Below are positions 15,656-24,250 of a stretch of DNA of 26,783 nucleotides, one piece after another. This stretch comes from Burkholderiales bacterium (GTDB lineage Bacteria > Pseudomonadota > Gammaproteobacteria > Burkholderiales > JAEUOS01), in contig CANGUJ010000007.1 of NCBI GenBank assembly GCA_947456845.1, forward strand, positions 1 through 26,783. The letters run 5' to 3'. The notes under the pieces were generated by a model, which searched no databases, was not told the origin of the DNA, and saw only the letters and a program-made list of their open reading frames with translations. Position 1 is the stretch's first letter. Each line of letters begins with the position of its first letter. A program made the position numbers and the translations under genes.

Positions 15656-16500
15656 TGAGCGCCACCCTGCGGCACATCCGCTACGTGCTCTCCGAGAATC
15701 TCGTGACGCTCGGCGCATTCGCGCTTTTCACGGCCTTCGTCCTGCTGGCGGTGCTGGGGCCGATCGTCGCGCCCTATGATCCGCTGGCGACCGATACCGC
15801 GCGCGCGATGCAGCCGCCCTCGGCGGCGCACTGGTTCGGCACCGACGCGCTGGGGCGCGACATCCTGTCGCGCATCATCATCGCGACCCGCCTGGACTTC
15901 GGCATCGCGGTGGCGGCGGTGGCGCTGTCGTTCGTGTTCGGCATCGCGCTGGGACTGGCGGCAGGATTTTTCGGCGGCTGGTGGGACCGCATCATCCTGC
16001 GCCTGGCCGATACCATCATGGCCTTTCCGCTGTTCGTGCTGGCCATGGGCATCGTCGCGGCGCTCGGCAATTCGGTGGCCAACATCGTCTATGCCACGGC
16101 CATCATCAACCTGCCGTTCTACATCCGCGTCGCGCGCGCCGAGGCCAACGTGCGGCGCAACGCCGGGTTCGTCGAGGCGGCGCGCCTGGCCGGCAATGGC
16201 GACTGGCGCATCCTGTCGCACCACATTTTCCCCAACATACTGCCGCCGGCCATGGTGCAGGTGTCGCTCAACATGGGCTGGGCCATCCTCAATGCGGCCG
16301 GGCTGTCGTTCATCGGCCTGGGCGTGCGGCCGCCGACGCCCGAATGGGGCATCATGGTCGCCGAGGGCGCCACCTACATCATCTCCGGCGAATGGTGGGT
16401 GGCGTTCTTTCCCGGCATGGTGCTGATGCTCGCGGTGTTCTGCTTCAACCTGCTGGGCGACGGCTTGCGCGACATCATCGATCCGAGGCGGCGCACATGA
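15655..16500 (+). CDS. ABC transporter permease, DppC type
   Basis: The 281-residue second permease subunit shows the DppC hallmarks: a short cytoplasmic N-terminus, a first membrane helix, APYDP followed by HWFGTDALGRDILSRII, and the EAA coupling loop RVARAEANVRRNAGFVEAARLAGNG. Five to six membrane segments follow, ending in FNLLGDGLRDIIDPR. The ATG at 15655 overlaps the TGA of the preceding gene by one base (TGATG). It should form a heterodimeric channel with the DppB-type subunit. Confidence 0.94.
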   Translation: MSATLRHIRYVLSENLVTLGAFALFTAFVLLAVLGPIVAPYDPLATDTARAMQPPSAAHWFGTDALGRDILSRIIIATRLDFGIAVAAVALSFVFGIALGLAAGFFGGWWDRIILRLADTIMAFPLFVLAMGIVAALGNSVANIVYATAIINLPFYIRVARAEANVRRNAGFVEAARLAGNGDWRILSHHIFPNILPPAMVQVSLNMGWAILNAAGLSFIGLGVRPPTPEWGIMVAEGATYIISGEWWVAFFPGMVLMLAVFCFNLLGDGLRDIIDPRRRT

Positions 16501-17489
16501 GCGCGGAGATCCCGCTGCTCAAGGTCGAGAACTTCGGCCTGGAGTTCCGCACGCGTTCCGGCGTGGTGCACGCCCTGGAAGGGCTCAACCTGGCCATTCG
16601 CAAGGGCGAGACCGTCGGCCTGGTGGGGGAGAGCGGCTCCGGCAAGTCCGTGCTGTCATTCGCCATGCTGGGCATCTCCGACGCGGCCGCCAGGGTGACC
16701 GGCGGCTCCGCCTGGTTCGGCGGCCTCGACCTGCTCAAGGCGGGCGAGTCCGACCTGGCGGAAATCCGCGGCCGCGAGATCTCGATGATCTTCCAGAATC
16801 CGCGCACGGCCTTGAACCCTATCCGGCGGGTCGGCGCGCAGATCGAGGACGTGCTCAAGCGCCACGCCGCGGTGCGCTCGGCGGACTTGCGGGCCCGCGC
16901 GGTGGAGGCGCTGCGTTCGGTCAACATTCCCGATCCCGAGCGCCGCTACGCCGCCTACCCGTTCGAGCTGTCCGGCGGCATGTGCCAGCGCGTCATGATC
17001 GCGCTGGCGCTGGCGTGCGGGCCGGCGCTCCTGATCGCCGATGAGCCCACCACCGGACTCGATGTCACCACCCAGGCGGGCATCATGGACCTGATCGCCG
17101 AGCGGGCGCGGGCCTCCGGCATGGCCACGCTGTTCATCACCCACGACCTCGCCCTGGCGGCGGAGCATTGCGACCGCATCATCGTCATGCACGCCGGGCA
17201 TATCGTGGAGGCGGCGCCGCGCAGGGAACTGTTCGCCGCGCCGCGCCACCCCTATACGGCGCAGCTGATCCGCGCGACGCCCGCGGCGGGGTCGCTGCTC
17301 GAGGGCCTCAGTGCCATTCCCGGCAACCTGCCGGACCTGCGGCGCCGCGACCTGCCGTCCTGCCGCTTCCGCGAGCGCTGCGAGCGCGCCAGCAGCGCCT
17401 GCGATGCGCCGCTGCCGCGCATCGACGCCGAGGCTTTGTCCGGCGTGGCCTGCTGGCATCCGCTTGCGGTAGTTGCGGAGGCCGCATGA
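16497..17489 (+). CDS. ABC transporter ATP-binding protein, DppD type
   Basis: The 330-residue ATPase has Walker A GESGSGKS (44-51), a Q-loop in MIFQNPRTALNP, the signature LSGGMCQR, Walker B LLIADEPTTGLD and the switch histidine in ITHD. The C-terminal oligopeptide-transporter extension carries four cysteines (SCRFRERCERASSAC and VACW), a pattern reported to bind an iron-sulfur cluster in a DppD homologue. It overlaps the DppC-type gene by four bases (ATGA) and pairs with the DppF-type ATPase that follows. Confidence 0.95.
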   Translation: MSAEIPLLKVENFGLEFRTRSGVVHALEGLNLAIRKGETVGLVGESGSGKSVLSFAMLGISDAAARVTGGSAWFGGLDLLKAGESDLAEIRGREISMIFQNPRTALNPIRRVGAQIEDVLKRHAAVRSADLRARAVEALRSVNIPDPERRYAAYPFELSGGMCQRVMIALALACGPALLIADEPTTGLDVTTQAGIMDLIAERARASGMATLFITHDLALAAEHCDRIIVMHAGHIVEAAPRRELFAAPRHPYTAQLIRATPAAGSLLEGLSAIPGNLPDLRRRDLPSCRFRERCERASSACDAPLPRIDAEALSGVACWHPLAVVAEAA

Positions 17490-18463
17490 GCGGGGTGCTT
17501 CTGGAAACGGTCGGCCTGTCGCGCCGATTCGCGGTCGGCAGGCGCGCTGCAGGGGGCAAGCGTGCGTCGATGCTGCATGCGGGCGACGATGTCAACCTGC
17601 GCGTCCATGCCGGCGAATCGGTCGGGCTGGTGGGCGAGTCGGGGTGCGGCAAGTCCACCCTGGTGCGGCTGGTGAGCCGGCTGCTCGATCCCAGCGAGGG
17701 CGCGATCGTGTTTCGCGAACGCGATATCGGGGCCGTCCCCGCGGCGCAGTTCGCCGCGCATCCGGAGCGCGGCAAGATACAGATGGTGTTCCAGGATCCC
17801 ACCGACAGCCTCAATCCACGCTACAGCGCCGCCGATACCATCGCCGAGCCGATGCGCCTGCTGCGGGGGGCGCGCGGCGATCTCGCCATCGCGGTGCGGG
17901 CGCTCGCGGACGCGGTCGGCCTCGCGCCGGAACTGCTGGCGCGCTTTCCGCATCAGCTTTCGGGCGGCCAGAAGGCGCGCGTGGGCATCGCGCGCGCGCT
18001 GGCTTCCGAGCCGGACCTGCTGATCCTGGACGAACCGACCTCGGCATTGGACGTGTCGGTGCAGGCGATCATCCTGCAACTGCTGGCGCGCCTGCGCCGC
18101 GAGCGCGGCCTGGCCTACCTGTTCGTGTCGCACGACCTCAATGTCGTGCGCCTGCTGTGCGACCGGGTGGTAGTGATGTACCTCGGCCGGGTGGTCGAGT
18201 CCGGCCCGGCCGCCGAGGTGTTCGCCCATCCGCGCCACCCCTACACCCGTGCCCTGGTGTCGGCGATACCGGGCGGTACGGCCAACCTGGCCGGCGGACG
18301 CATCCGGCTCTCCGGCGAGGTGCGCAGCCCCATCGATCCCGACCCCGCGGTGTGCCGCTTCTACGGCAGGTGCATGCAAGGCGCACCACGGTGCGGCGCC
18401 GAGATGCCGCTCTTGCGCGAACCGGTGGCCGGGCACGCCGTGGCCTGCCACTTTGATCGATAA
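17486..18463 (+). CDS. ABC transporter ATP-binding protein, DppF type
   Basis: The 325-residue ATPase has Walker A GESGCGKS (50-57), MVFQDPTDSLNPR at the Q-loop, signature LSGGQKAR, Walker B LLILDEPTSALD and VSHDL. The C-terminal extension RHPYTRALVSAIPGG with cysteines in CRFYGRCMQGAPRC and VACHF is typical of Dpp/Opp partners. It starts within the stop of the preceding ATPase gene (ATGA overlap). It completes a full five-protein importer encoded inside the hydrolase operon. Confidence 0.95.
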   Translation: MSGVLLETVGLSRRFAVGRRAAGGKRASMLHAGDDVNLRVHAGESVGLVGESGCGKSTLVRLVSRLLDPSEGAIVFRERDIGAVPAAQFAAHPERGKIQMVFQDPTDSLNPRYSAADTIAEPMRLLRGARGDLAIAVRALADAVGLAPELLARFPHQLSGGQKARVGIARALASEPDLLILDEPTSALDVSVQAIILQLLARLRRERGLAYLFVSHDLNVVRLLCDRVVVMYLGRVVESGPAAEVFAHPRHPYTRALVSAIPGGTANLAGGRIRLSGEVRSPIDPDPAVCRFYGRCMQGAPRCGAEMPLLREPVAGHAVACHFDR

Positions 18464-18470
18464 TGGGTCG

Positions 18471-19217
18471 GTGAGCGACATTCGTCCCATTTCCTTGCGC
18501 AAGCGCGCGCGTGCCGGCCGCGGTCCTGCCGCCGTGGTGGCGTCGGTGGAGCGGGGCGCCGGCCTGGCGGCGCGCGTGTATGAAGGCATCAAGGCCGAGA
18601 TTTTCGACTTTCACCTGATGCCGGGCGACCGCTTCACGGAAGCCGAGGTGGCCGCGCGCATGCAGGTTAGCCGTACGCCGGTCCGGGAGGCCCTGTATCG
18701 GCTGGAGTCGGAAGGCTATCTGGAGGTGATGTTCCGCAGCGGATGGCGTGTCCGACCGTTCGATTTCCGCATGTTCGAGAACCTGTACGACCTGCGGGTC
18801 GTGCTCGAAACCGCGGCGGTGCGGCGCCTGTGCGAGATGACCGACCGACCCTCGCTCGATGATCTCAAAACGGTCTGGCTGGTGGCGGCCGGGGAACGCA
18901 TTGCCGACGGCCGCGAGGTGGCGGCCGCCGACGAGGCCTTTCATGCGAGCCTGGTGGCCGCAACCGGCAACGACGAGATGGCGCGCATCCATCGCGACTT
19001 GACCGAGCGTATCCGCATCATCCGGCGCCTGGACTTCACCAAGGAGCAGCGGGTCGACACCACCTACCAGGAGCATGCCAAGATCCTGCGCGCGGTGTTG
19101 CAGCGACGCAGCGAGCAGGCCCAGCTGCTGCTGCGCTCGCATATCGAGGAGAGCAAGGCCGAGGTGCGCAAGATCACCCTGCACATGCTGCACGCCGCCC
19201 GCGCGTCTGCGGCCTGA
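18471..19217 (+). CDS. GntR-family transcriptional regulator, FCD subfamily
   Basis: The 248-residue protein has an N-terminal winged helix (about 35-100) with MPGDRFTEAEVAARMQVSRTPVREALYRLESEGYL split across the recognition region, and a C-terminal FCD ligand domain (about 105-230). Candidate metal/ligand residues of the FCD domain are Asp154, His158 (ADEAFH), His202 (QEHAKIL) and His224 (RSHIEES). It begins at GTG 18471, seven bases after the DppF-type stop; a TTG at 18453 in frame is possible. The basic N-terminal 30 residues are longer than usual. As the last gene of the operon it probably controls it in response to the imported compound, through the palindrome near 9159-9176. Confidence 0.92.
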   Translation: MSDIRPISLRKRARAGRGPAAVVASVERGAGLAARVYEGIKAEIFDFHLMPGDRFTEAEVAARMQVSRTPVREALYRLESEGYLEVMFRSGWRVRPFDFRMFENLYDLRVVLETAAVRRLCEMTDRPSLDDLKTVWLVAAGERIADGREVAAADEAFHASLVAATGNDEMARIHRDLTERIRIIRRLDFTKEQRVDTTYQEHAKILRAVLQRRSEQAQLLLRSHIEESKAEVRKITLHMLHAARASAA

Positions 19218-19321
19218 CGCGCCGCGGGTGCGCCGGGCGCCGGAGAATGTCCGACGTTCTATGCCATTGACATCAATTCCGGTGGATAATCAACGCTTTT
19301 CCGGATGGTGCCGCGGGACGG

Positions 19322-21877
19322 ATGTTGTCCAACCACTGGCTGCAAGGCGCGTCGATCCAGTTTCGGCTGATGCTGCTGGCCCTGGCGGTGTCGCTGCCGC
19401 TGGGTTCCCTGGCCCTGCTCGGTGCGCTGCGCGCCGCCGAGCACAGGGAGGTTGACGCCCTCGAGCGGGTTGCCGCCCATGCGCGCCTGGCGGCGGGCTG
19501 CGTCGACGAGCAGATCTTGCGTGTCGACGCCGTTCTCGCGTCGTTGACCATGGCCCTGTCGGTGCGTCCTGCGCAAGACGCGGAGCGTGCGCGGGCCGTC
19601 CTGGCAGCAATGCGCGCGGAGACCCATCCTGCCTTCGGCGCCTTCAGGGTCAGTGACGCCGCGGGCGGCCTGGTGGCCGGCCCTGCCGGGGGTAGCCCTT
19701 CGATTGCCGGGCGCAAGTACTTCCGTCGTGCCCTGGCGAGTTCCGGCCTGGCCATCGGCGAGGCGACCAAGGCCCCGGGCGGCGACGAATGGACCCTCGG
19801 CCTGGCGCGCCGCATCCCCAGCGAAGGCGGCGCGCCGTCCGGCGTGGTTTCCGTGACCACGCGCCTGGCCGGTCTGCAGGGCATGCTTGATGCCACGGGG
19901 TTGCCCGCCGGTGCAGTGATCACCCTGATCGACGAGTACGGTGTCGTATTGGCGCAGACAAGCGATTTCGCCGCCTGGGTGGGCCGCAAGCTTGAAGACA
20001 CCGCGGAGTACGCCAGCGGCGGCGCCAATGTGCGCTCGGCGGTACTGCGCACCTCCGCCGATGGCGCCGAGAGGCTTTCGGCGAAGGCCAGCCTGAGCGC
20101 GGCCCCGTGGCATGTACATGTGAGCGTTCCGGCCCACGAGGCGCTCGGTACGGCGCGCAGCCAGACGCGCTGGACGATCGGCCTGACGCTGGCCCTGGTC
20201 GCGATTTCGCTGCTCCTTGCCTGGCGCATCGCGCGCGGCGTGGCGCTGCCCCTGCACGCCCTTGCCAGCGATGCACAGCGCCTTGGTGACGGCGACGCCG
20301 CGCATCGCAGCACGGTATCGGCCGGCGGGGAACTGGGCCTTCTCGCCGGCGCCATCAACCGCCTGGCCGAGCAGTCGGTTGCGCGTCTCGAGACCTTGCG
20401 CGACGGCGAGGCGAAGTTCCGCGCCATGGTCGAGGCCTCCCCGGTCGGCATCTTTCTGGCGCGGCTGGACGGCAACACGATCTATACCAACCCGGCCTAC
20501 CTGCGCATCCTCGGGCTTCCGGCCGGCGAGGCGCGTGACCTCGGCTGGATCCGCGCCATCCATCCCGAGGACCGGGACGCGGTGGCCTCGGGATGGCATA
20601 AGTCCATCGTCTCGGGCAGCCCCTATCACGGGCACGGACGATACCTGCACAAGGACGGCAAGGTCGTGTGGTGGCAGGTACGCACTGCCGAGGTCCGGGT
20701 CGGCGACAAGCTGGTCGGCCTGGTGGGCATGGTCGAGGATGTCACCGAAGTCCGTGAAGCGCAGGCCGCGCTGGCGGACAGCGAGCGGCGCTATCGCGCC
20801 ATGTTCGCCTCCAATCCGCAGCCGATGTGGGTGTACGACGTGGAGACGCTGCGGTTCCTGGACGTCAACGACGCGGCCGTGGCCCACTACGGATACAGCC
20901 GCGACGAGTTCCGCGCCATGACCGTGATGGACATCCGTCCCGACGAGGAGCGCAGGCGCAACGAGCGTCCCGGCTTGCCCTCGGCGGCCGGCACGATCAT
21001 GCAGGGCGTGCGCTGGCACAAGCGCCGCAACGGCCAGAGGATCGAGGTCGAGGTGTCGTCGCACGACTTGATGTTCAAGGGCCGGCGCGCCGTCCATGTG
21101 CTGGTCAACGACGTGACCGAACGTTCGCGGGTGGAGCGCGAGATCCTGAGCCTCAATGCCGAACTGGAAGAGCGCGTCACCGCGCGCACCGCGGAACTGA
21201 CCGTGGCCAACAACGAACTCGAGGCCTTCACCTACTCCGTGGCCCATGACCTGCGCGCGCCGCTGCGCGGCATAGACGGCTTTTCGGCGTTGCTGGTCGA
21301 GCACGGGCGCAGCAGGATGGACCGCGAGAGCGCGCTGTATGTCGAACGCATCCGCGATGCCAGCGAGCGCATGGGCGCGATGATCTCCGACCTGCTGGAC
21401 CTTTCGCGGGTTTCGCGCAGCGAACTGTTCAAGCTGTCGGTCGACCTTTCGGCGATGGCGCGCGAGATCGCCGACGAACTGCAGCGCGTCAACCCGGACC
21501 GGCAGGTGGAATGGCGCATCGCCCGCGACCTGAGCGCGCGAGGCGACCCCGGCCTGCTCCGGCTGGTGCTCGACAACCTGATCGGCAATGCATGGAAGTA
21601 CAGCAGCGACGCCAAGGCGCCGGTCATCGAATTCGGCTGCGCGCACGGCCCGGGCGGCCGCACCGAGTTCTTCGTGCGCGACAACGGTGTCGGCTTCGAC
21701 ATGCAGTACGCGGGCAAGCTGTTCTCGGTGTTCCAGCGCCTGCATTCGGCGCAGAAGTACGAGGGCACCGGCATCGGCCTGGCCACGGTCAAGCGCATCG
21801 TCGAACGTCATGGCGGCGGCGTCAGCGGCGAGGGAGAGCTCGGTCGCGGGGCGACCTTCCGTTTCTGGCTGCCTTAG
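19322..21877 (+). CDS. Membrane sensor histidine kinase (dCache-like, HAMP, two PAS, HisKA, HATPase)
   Basis: The 851-residue kinase has a first membrane helix at about 15-37, a periplasmic dCache-like sensor (about 40-275) with GRKYFRRAL and GDEWTLGLARRIP, a second helix at about 286-302, HAMP (about 302-355), and two PAS domains (about 363-480 and 487-600) each ending in a VEDVTE/VNDVTE motif. A coiled-coil linker leads to the H-box with His642 (SVAHDLRAPLRG), N-box Asn752/Asn756, G1 DNGVGFD (787-793), F-box KLFSVFQRLH and G2 GTGIGLA (815-821). All catalytic elements are intact. No receiver domain or response regulator lies nearby, so it is an orphan kinase. GGGACGG precedes the ATG. The signal sensed is unknown. 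Confidence 0.94.
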   Translation: MLSNHWLQGASIQFRLMLLALAVSLPLGSLALLGALRAAEHREVDALERVAAHARLAAGCVDEQILRVDAVLASLTMALSVRPAQDAERARAVLAAMRAETHPAFGAFRVSDAAGGLVAGPAGGSPSIAGRKYFRRALASSGLAIGEATKAPGGDEWTLGLARRIPSEGGAPSGVVSVTTRLAGLQGMLDATGLPAGAVITLIDEYGVVLAQTSDFAAWVGRKLEDTAEYASGGANVRSAVLRTSADGAERLSAKASLSAAPWHVHVSVPAHEALGTARSQTRWTIGLTLALVAISLLLAWRIARGVALPLHALASDAQRLGDGDAAHRSTVSAGGELGLLAGAINRLAEQSVARLETLRDGEAKFRAMVEASPVGIFLARLDGNTIYTNPAYLRILGLPAGEARDLGWIRAIHPEDRDAVASGWHKSIVSGSPYHGHGRYLHKDGKVVWWQVRTAEVRVGDKLVGLVGMVEDVTEVREAQAALADSERRYRAMFASNPQPMWVYDVETLRFLDVNDAAVAHYGYSRDEFRAMTVMDIRPDEERRRNERPGLPSAAGTIMQGVRWHKRRNGQRIEVEVSSHDLMFKGRRAVHVLVNDVTERSRVEREILSLNAELEERVTARTAELTVANNELEAFTYSVAHDLRAPLRGIDGFSALLVEHGRSRMDRESALYVERIRDASERMGAMISDLLDLSRVSRSELFKLSVDLSAMAREIADELQRVNPDRQVEWRIARDLSARGDPGLLRLVLDNLIGNAWKYSSDAKAPVIEFGCAHGPGGRTEFFVRDNGVGFDMQYAGKLFSVFQRLHSAQKYEGTGIGLATVKRIVERHGGGVSGEGELGRGATFRFWLP

Positions 21878-21889
21878 CCTGCCGCGCCG

Positions 21890-22111
21890 TCAGCGGCCCG
21901 GCTGCGCCGCGCCTTCCTGCCTGTCCGCGCGCCGCTTGCCGGCGCCGCCCAGCACCACGCGGAACCGCAGGGGCAGGAATACGTTGCTGTAGTCCGGTTC
22001 CAGCGCGTTGTCGGCAAGGCAACCCGGGCACTGCGCCAGCCAGGTGCCGCCGGCCAGGCGAGGCGGGGCCAGCGGGGCGGTGTCGCACGTGGCGCAATGA
22101 AGTATTTGCAT
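21890..22111 (-). CDS. Small zinc-ribbon protein, unknown function
   Basis: This 73-residue protein has two CxxC pairs, Cys6/Cys9 and Cys28/Cys31, which would form a zinc ribbon, followed by a basic C-terminal tail with LPLRFRVVLGGAGKRR. The start at ATG 22111 is supported by GGGAGAG about six bases upstream on the minus strand, unlike the long upstream open frame, which is only an unused extension. It lies convergent to the sensor kinase (12 bases apart) and divergent from the DMT transporter. I do not recognise a named family, and no function is proposed. Confidence 0.65.
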   Translation of the reverse strand: MQILHCATCDTAPLAPPRLAGGTWLAQCPGCLADNALEPDYSNVFLPLRFRVVLGGAGKRRADRQEGAAQPGR

Positions 22112-22300
22112 CGGACTCTCCCTTGCCTGTCGGCGGCGCGCGCGGCGCCTGCTGTCGCGATTATGGGTGGGCCACGCGACGGCCGGTGTGCGAATTCGCA
22201 CGTTTGACATCAATTTACGAACCCGACGGCCGGTTTCTTGAAAAGTATCGATGCTGCGCCGCGCCAGTGGCGGCATGGTTCGAGCCCGCCTGCGCCTAGA
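22112..22300. promoter_or_regulatory. Divergent intergenic region with a shared TTGACATCAATT motif
   Basis: This 189-base gap separates the zinc-ribbon gene (minus) and the DMT gene (plus) and should hold promoters for both. It is locally AT-richer than its surroundings. TTGACATCAATT at 22204-22215 is identical to 19267-19278, which lies before the sensor kinase. TTGACA matches a -35 hexamer, but no convincing -10 follows at 16-18 bases in either place. Confidence 0.25.
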
Positions 22301-23266
22301 ATGCGGACCTCCATGGCACACAACCTTCCAGGCGAGTCCGGCGCATCCGGTCGCATGGCGCGGCGCTTCGGCACGCTGGGCGTGCGCTTGGCCGGCCTCG
22401 ATCCGACCTTGCGCGGCATGCTGTGGACCATCGCCGCCGGCCTGATCTTTTCGCATCTCAACGCGCTGCTGCGGGTCTTGTCGATCCAGCTCGATCCGTT
22501 CCAGGCGCAGTTCCTGCGCTACCTGTTCGGCTGCCTGGTCATGCTGCCGCTGGTGGTGCGCAGCGGGCTTTCCGCTTACTGGCCCAAGCGTCCGGCCGGC
22601 CAGTTCGCACGCGGGTTCGTCCATGCCGTGGGCTTGTGGTTGTGGTTCGCGGCGCTGCCGCATGTGCCCATGGCCGACATGACCGCGCTGGGCTTCACCG
22701 GCCCGATTTTCATCATGATCGGGGCTTATCTGTTTTTCCGCGAGCCAATGCGCTGGGACCGCTGGGTCGCCGCGCTCGTCGGCTTTTCCGGCGTCCTGGT
22801 GGTGGTCGCTCCCAATCTCACCGGCGGCGGCGGGCATTACCAACTGGTCATGCTCGCGTCCGCACCGGTGTTCGCGGCGTCGTTCCTGTTGACCAAGTCA
22901 CTGACCCGCAACGAGAGCACCGGCGTGATCGTGGTCTGGCAGGCGATTTCGGTGGCCATCTTCAGCCTGCCGGTGGCGGTGCTGAACTGGCACCCGGTGT
23001 CGGGTCCGCAGTGGCTGGGCTTTGTCGCCTGCGGCGTCCTCGGCAGCCTGGGCCACTACTGCCTGACCCGCTCGTTCCATGTGGCCGACATCTCCGCGAC
23101 CCAGTCGGTCAAATTTCTCGACCTGTTGTGGGCCTCGTTCATCGGCTGGGCGGTGTTTTCCGACGTACCCAGCCTCACCACGCTGGCGGGCGGGCTGGTG
23201 ATCGCGGTGTCGACGCTCTGGATCGCGCGCCGCGAGGCGCGCACACGCGCCCCGGCGGGGCGCTAG
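22301..23266 (+). CDS. DMT-family transporter (EamA type)
   Basis: The 321-residue inner-membrane protein has about ten hydrophobic segments arranged as two EamA repeats. Typical blocks are FQAQFLRYLFGCLVMLPLVV, ADMTALGFTGPIF, REPMRWDRWVAALVGFSGVL and, in the second repeat, LGHYCLTRSFHVADISATQSVKF. Such proteins usually export amino acids or other metabolites; the substrate cannot be read from sequence. ATG 22301 is chosen; ATG 22313 is an alternative and an upstream TTG at 22238 is unlikely. Its stop codon directly abuts the stop of the convergent HDOD gene. Confidence 0.9.
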   Translation: MRTSMAHNLPGESGASGRMARRFGTLGVRLAGLDPTLRGMLWTIAAGLIFSHLNALLRVLSIQLDPFQAQFLRYLFGCLVMLPLVVRSGLSAYWPKRPAGQFARGFVHAVGLWLWFAALPHVPMADMTALGFTGPIFIMIGAYLFFREPMRWDRWVAALVGFSGVLVVVAPNLTGGGGHYQLVMLASAPVFAASFLLTKSLTRNESTGVIVVWQAISVAIFSLPVAVLNWHPVSGPQWLGFVACGVLGSLGHYCLTRSFHVADISATQSVKFLDLLWASFIGWAVFSDVPSLTTLAGGLVIAVSTLWIARREARTRAPAGR

Positions 23267-24109
23267 CTAGCTCGGGTTGATCCCCTCGGCCACCAGCAGG
23301 CGTGCCTGCGTCGCCGGGATGTTGAGCAGGCTGGCGAGCGCGGCGTAGTCGTCGGGCAGGGCCGGATTGTCCCAACCGTTGGCAGAATGGCGCGCCAGCG
23401 CGACCGCCAGATTGACGTTGCGCACCTTGGGGTCGGCTCCCGCGTTCTCGTCGACGATGCGTACCAGCAATTCCGGAAGGTGCCAGCGCGCCAGCAGCTC
23501 GTGTTCGAGCTGGTTGATTTCGACGTTGAGCACGGCGCGCTGCGCCGCGCTGCTGCGCAGGCCGGGGCGGGCGCTCAGTTCATCCTGGACGCGCTGAGCG
23601 AGTGCGGGCGCGACGCACCAGATGAGCATTTCGGCGAAATCGTGCAGCAGCGCCGCGGTGGCGATGATTTCCGCGTCGAAATCGTTGCGCCGCACCGCCC
23701 AGTCGAACGCGTAGGCCGAGGCCCGCTGGGCACGGGTCAGGACCATGTTGAGGCCGTTCAGAAAACTCTGCGTCATGCTCGCGGGCGGCGCGACCGGCTG
23801 CAGGTCCGCGAACGTGCGGAAAAACGGCGGAATGCCCATCATCACGATGCAGCCGGTGACGCTTTCGATGTCGGTCAGTTGCGAGCCGCGCCGCAGCGAA
23901 GCGATGTGGCGGTACAGCTTCACGCACATCAGGGGGTCACGCATGACTATATCGGCGATGCCCTGCGCATCGACGTTCTCCTCGTCGGCGGCCAGGGCGG
24001 ACAGCGCGGCGACGGTCTCCGGCAGCACCGGAATCCGCACTCGCGACAGATGGTCGGACCAGGCGGCGAGGTCGCGCAAGGGGGCGTTGAGCAATGCGGG
24101 GATGTCCAT
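23267..24109 (-). CDS. HDOD-domain protein
   Basis: The 280-residue protein contains an HDOD domain (about residues 20-215), a catalytically degenerate HD relative found in bacterial signalling. Seen: LPETVAALSALAADE, IADIVMRDPLMCVKLYRHIAS, CIVMMGIPPFF and AALLHDFAEMLIWC, followed by LEHELLARWHLPELLVRIV. It has no attached GGDEF, EAL or receiver domain. ATG 24109 is preferred; an in-frame TTG at 24115 lies two codons upstream and both can use the GAGG at about 12 bases before the ATG. It is probably monocistronic. HDOD proteins are implicated in regulation of second-messenger and stress responses, but no specific partner is visible. Confidence 0.88.
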   Translation of the reverse strand: MDIPALLNAPLRDLAAWSDHLSRVRIPVLPETVAALSALAADEENVDAQGIADIVMRDPLMCVKLYRHIASLRRGSQLTDIESVTGCIVMMGIPPFFRTFADLQPVAPPASMTQSFLNGLNMVLTRAQRASAYAFDWAVRRNDFDAEIIATAALLHDFAEMLIWCVAPALAQRVQDELSARPGLRSSAAQRAVLNVEINQLEHELLARWHLPELLVRIVDENAGADPKVRNVNLAVALARHSANGWDNPALPDDYAALASLLNIPATQARLLVAEGINPS

Positions 24110-24250
24110 GGTCAAAACACCTCGGTATGGCTCATGTTATCGGCAGTGAAGCTGGCCGATGAAGGGTTTCCCGTTGATGCGCCGCCGCAACGTCCCGCCA
24201 CGGTACAACTGCGAGGTCGCAGTGTGCTGTCCCCGGCTGGGCTGACGGTA

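Noticed and set aside
19267..19290. Sigma70 promoter TTGACA with GATAAT before the sensor kinase
   Set aside because: The spacer is only 12 bases, too short for a functional -35/-10 pair.
19259..21811. 850-residue open frame opposite the sensor kinase
   Set aside because: The opposing kinase has every catalytic motif intact; the antisense translation shows no domain and biased composition.
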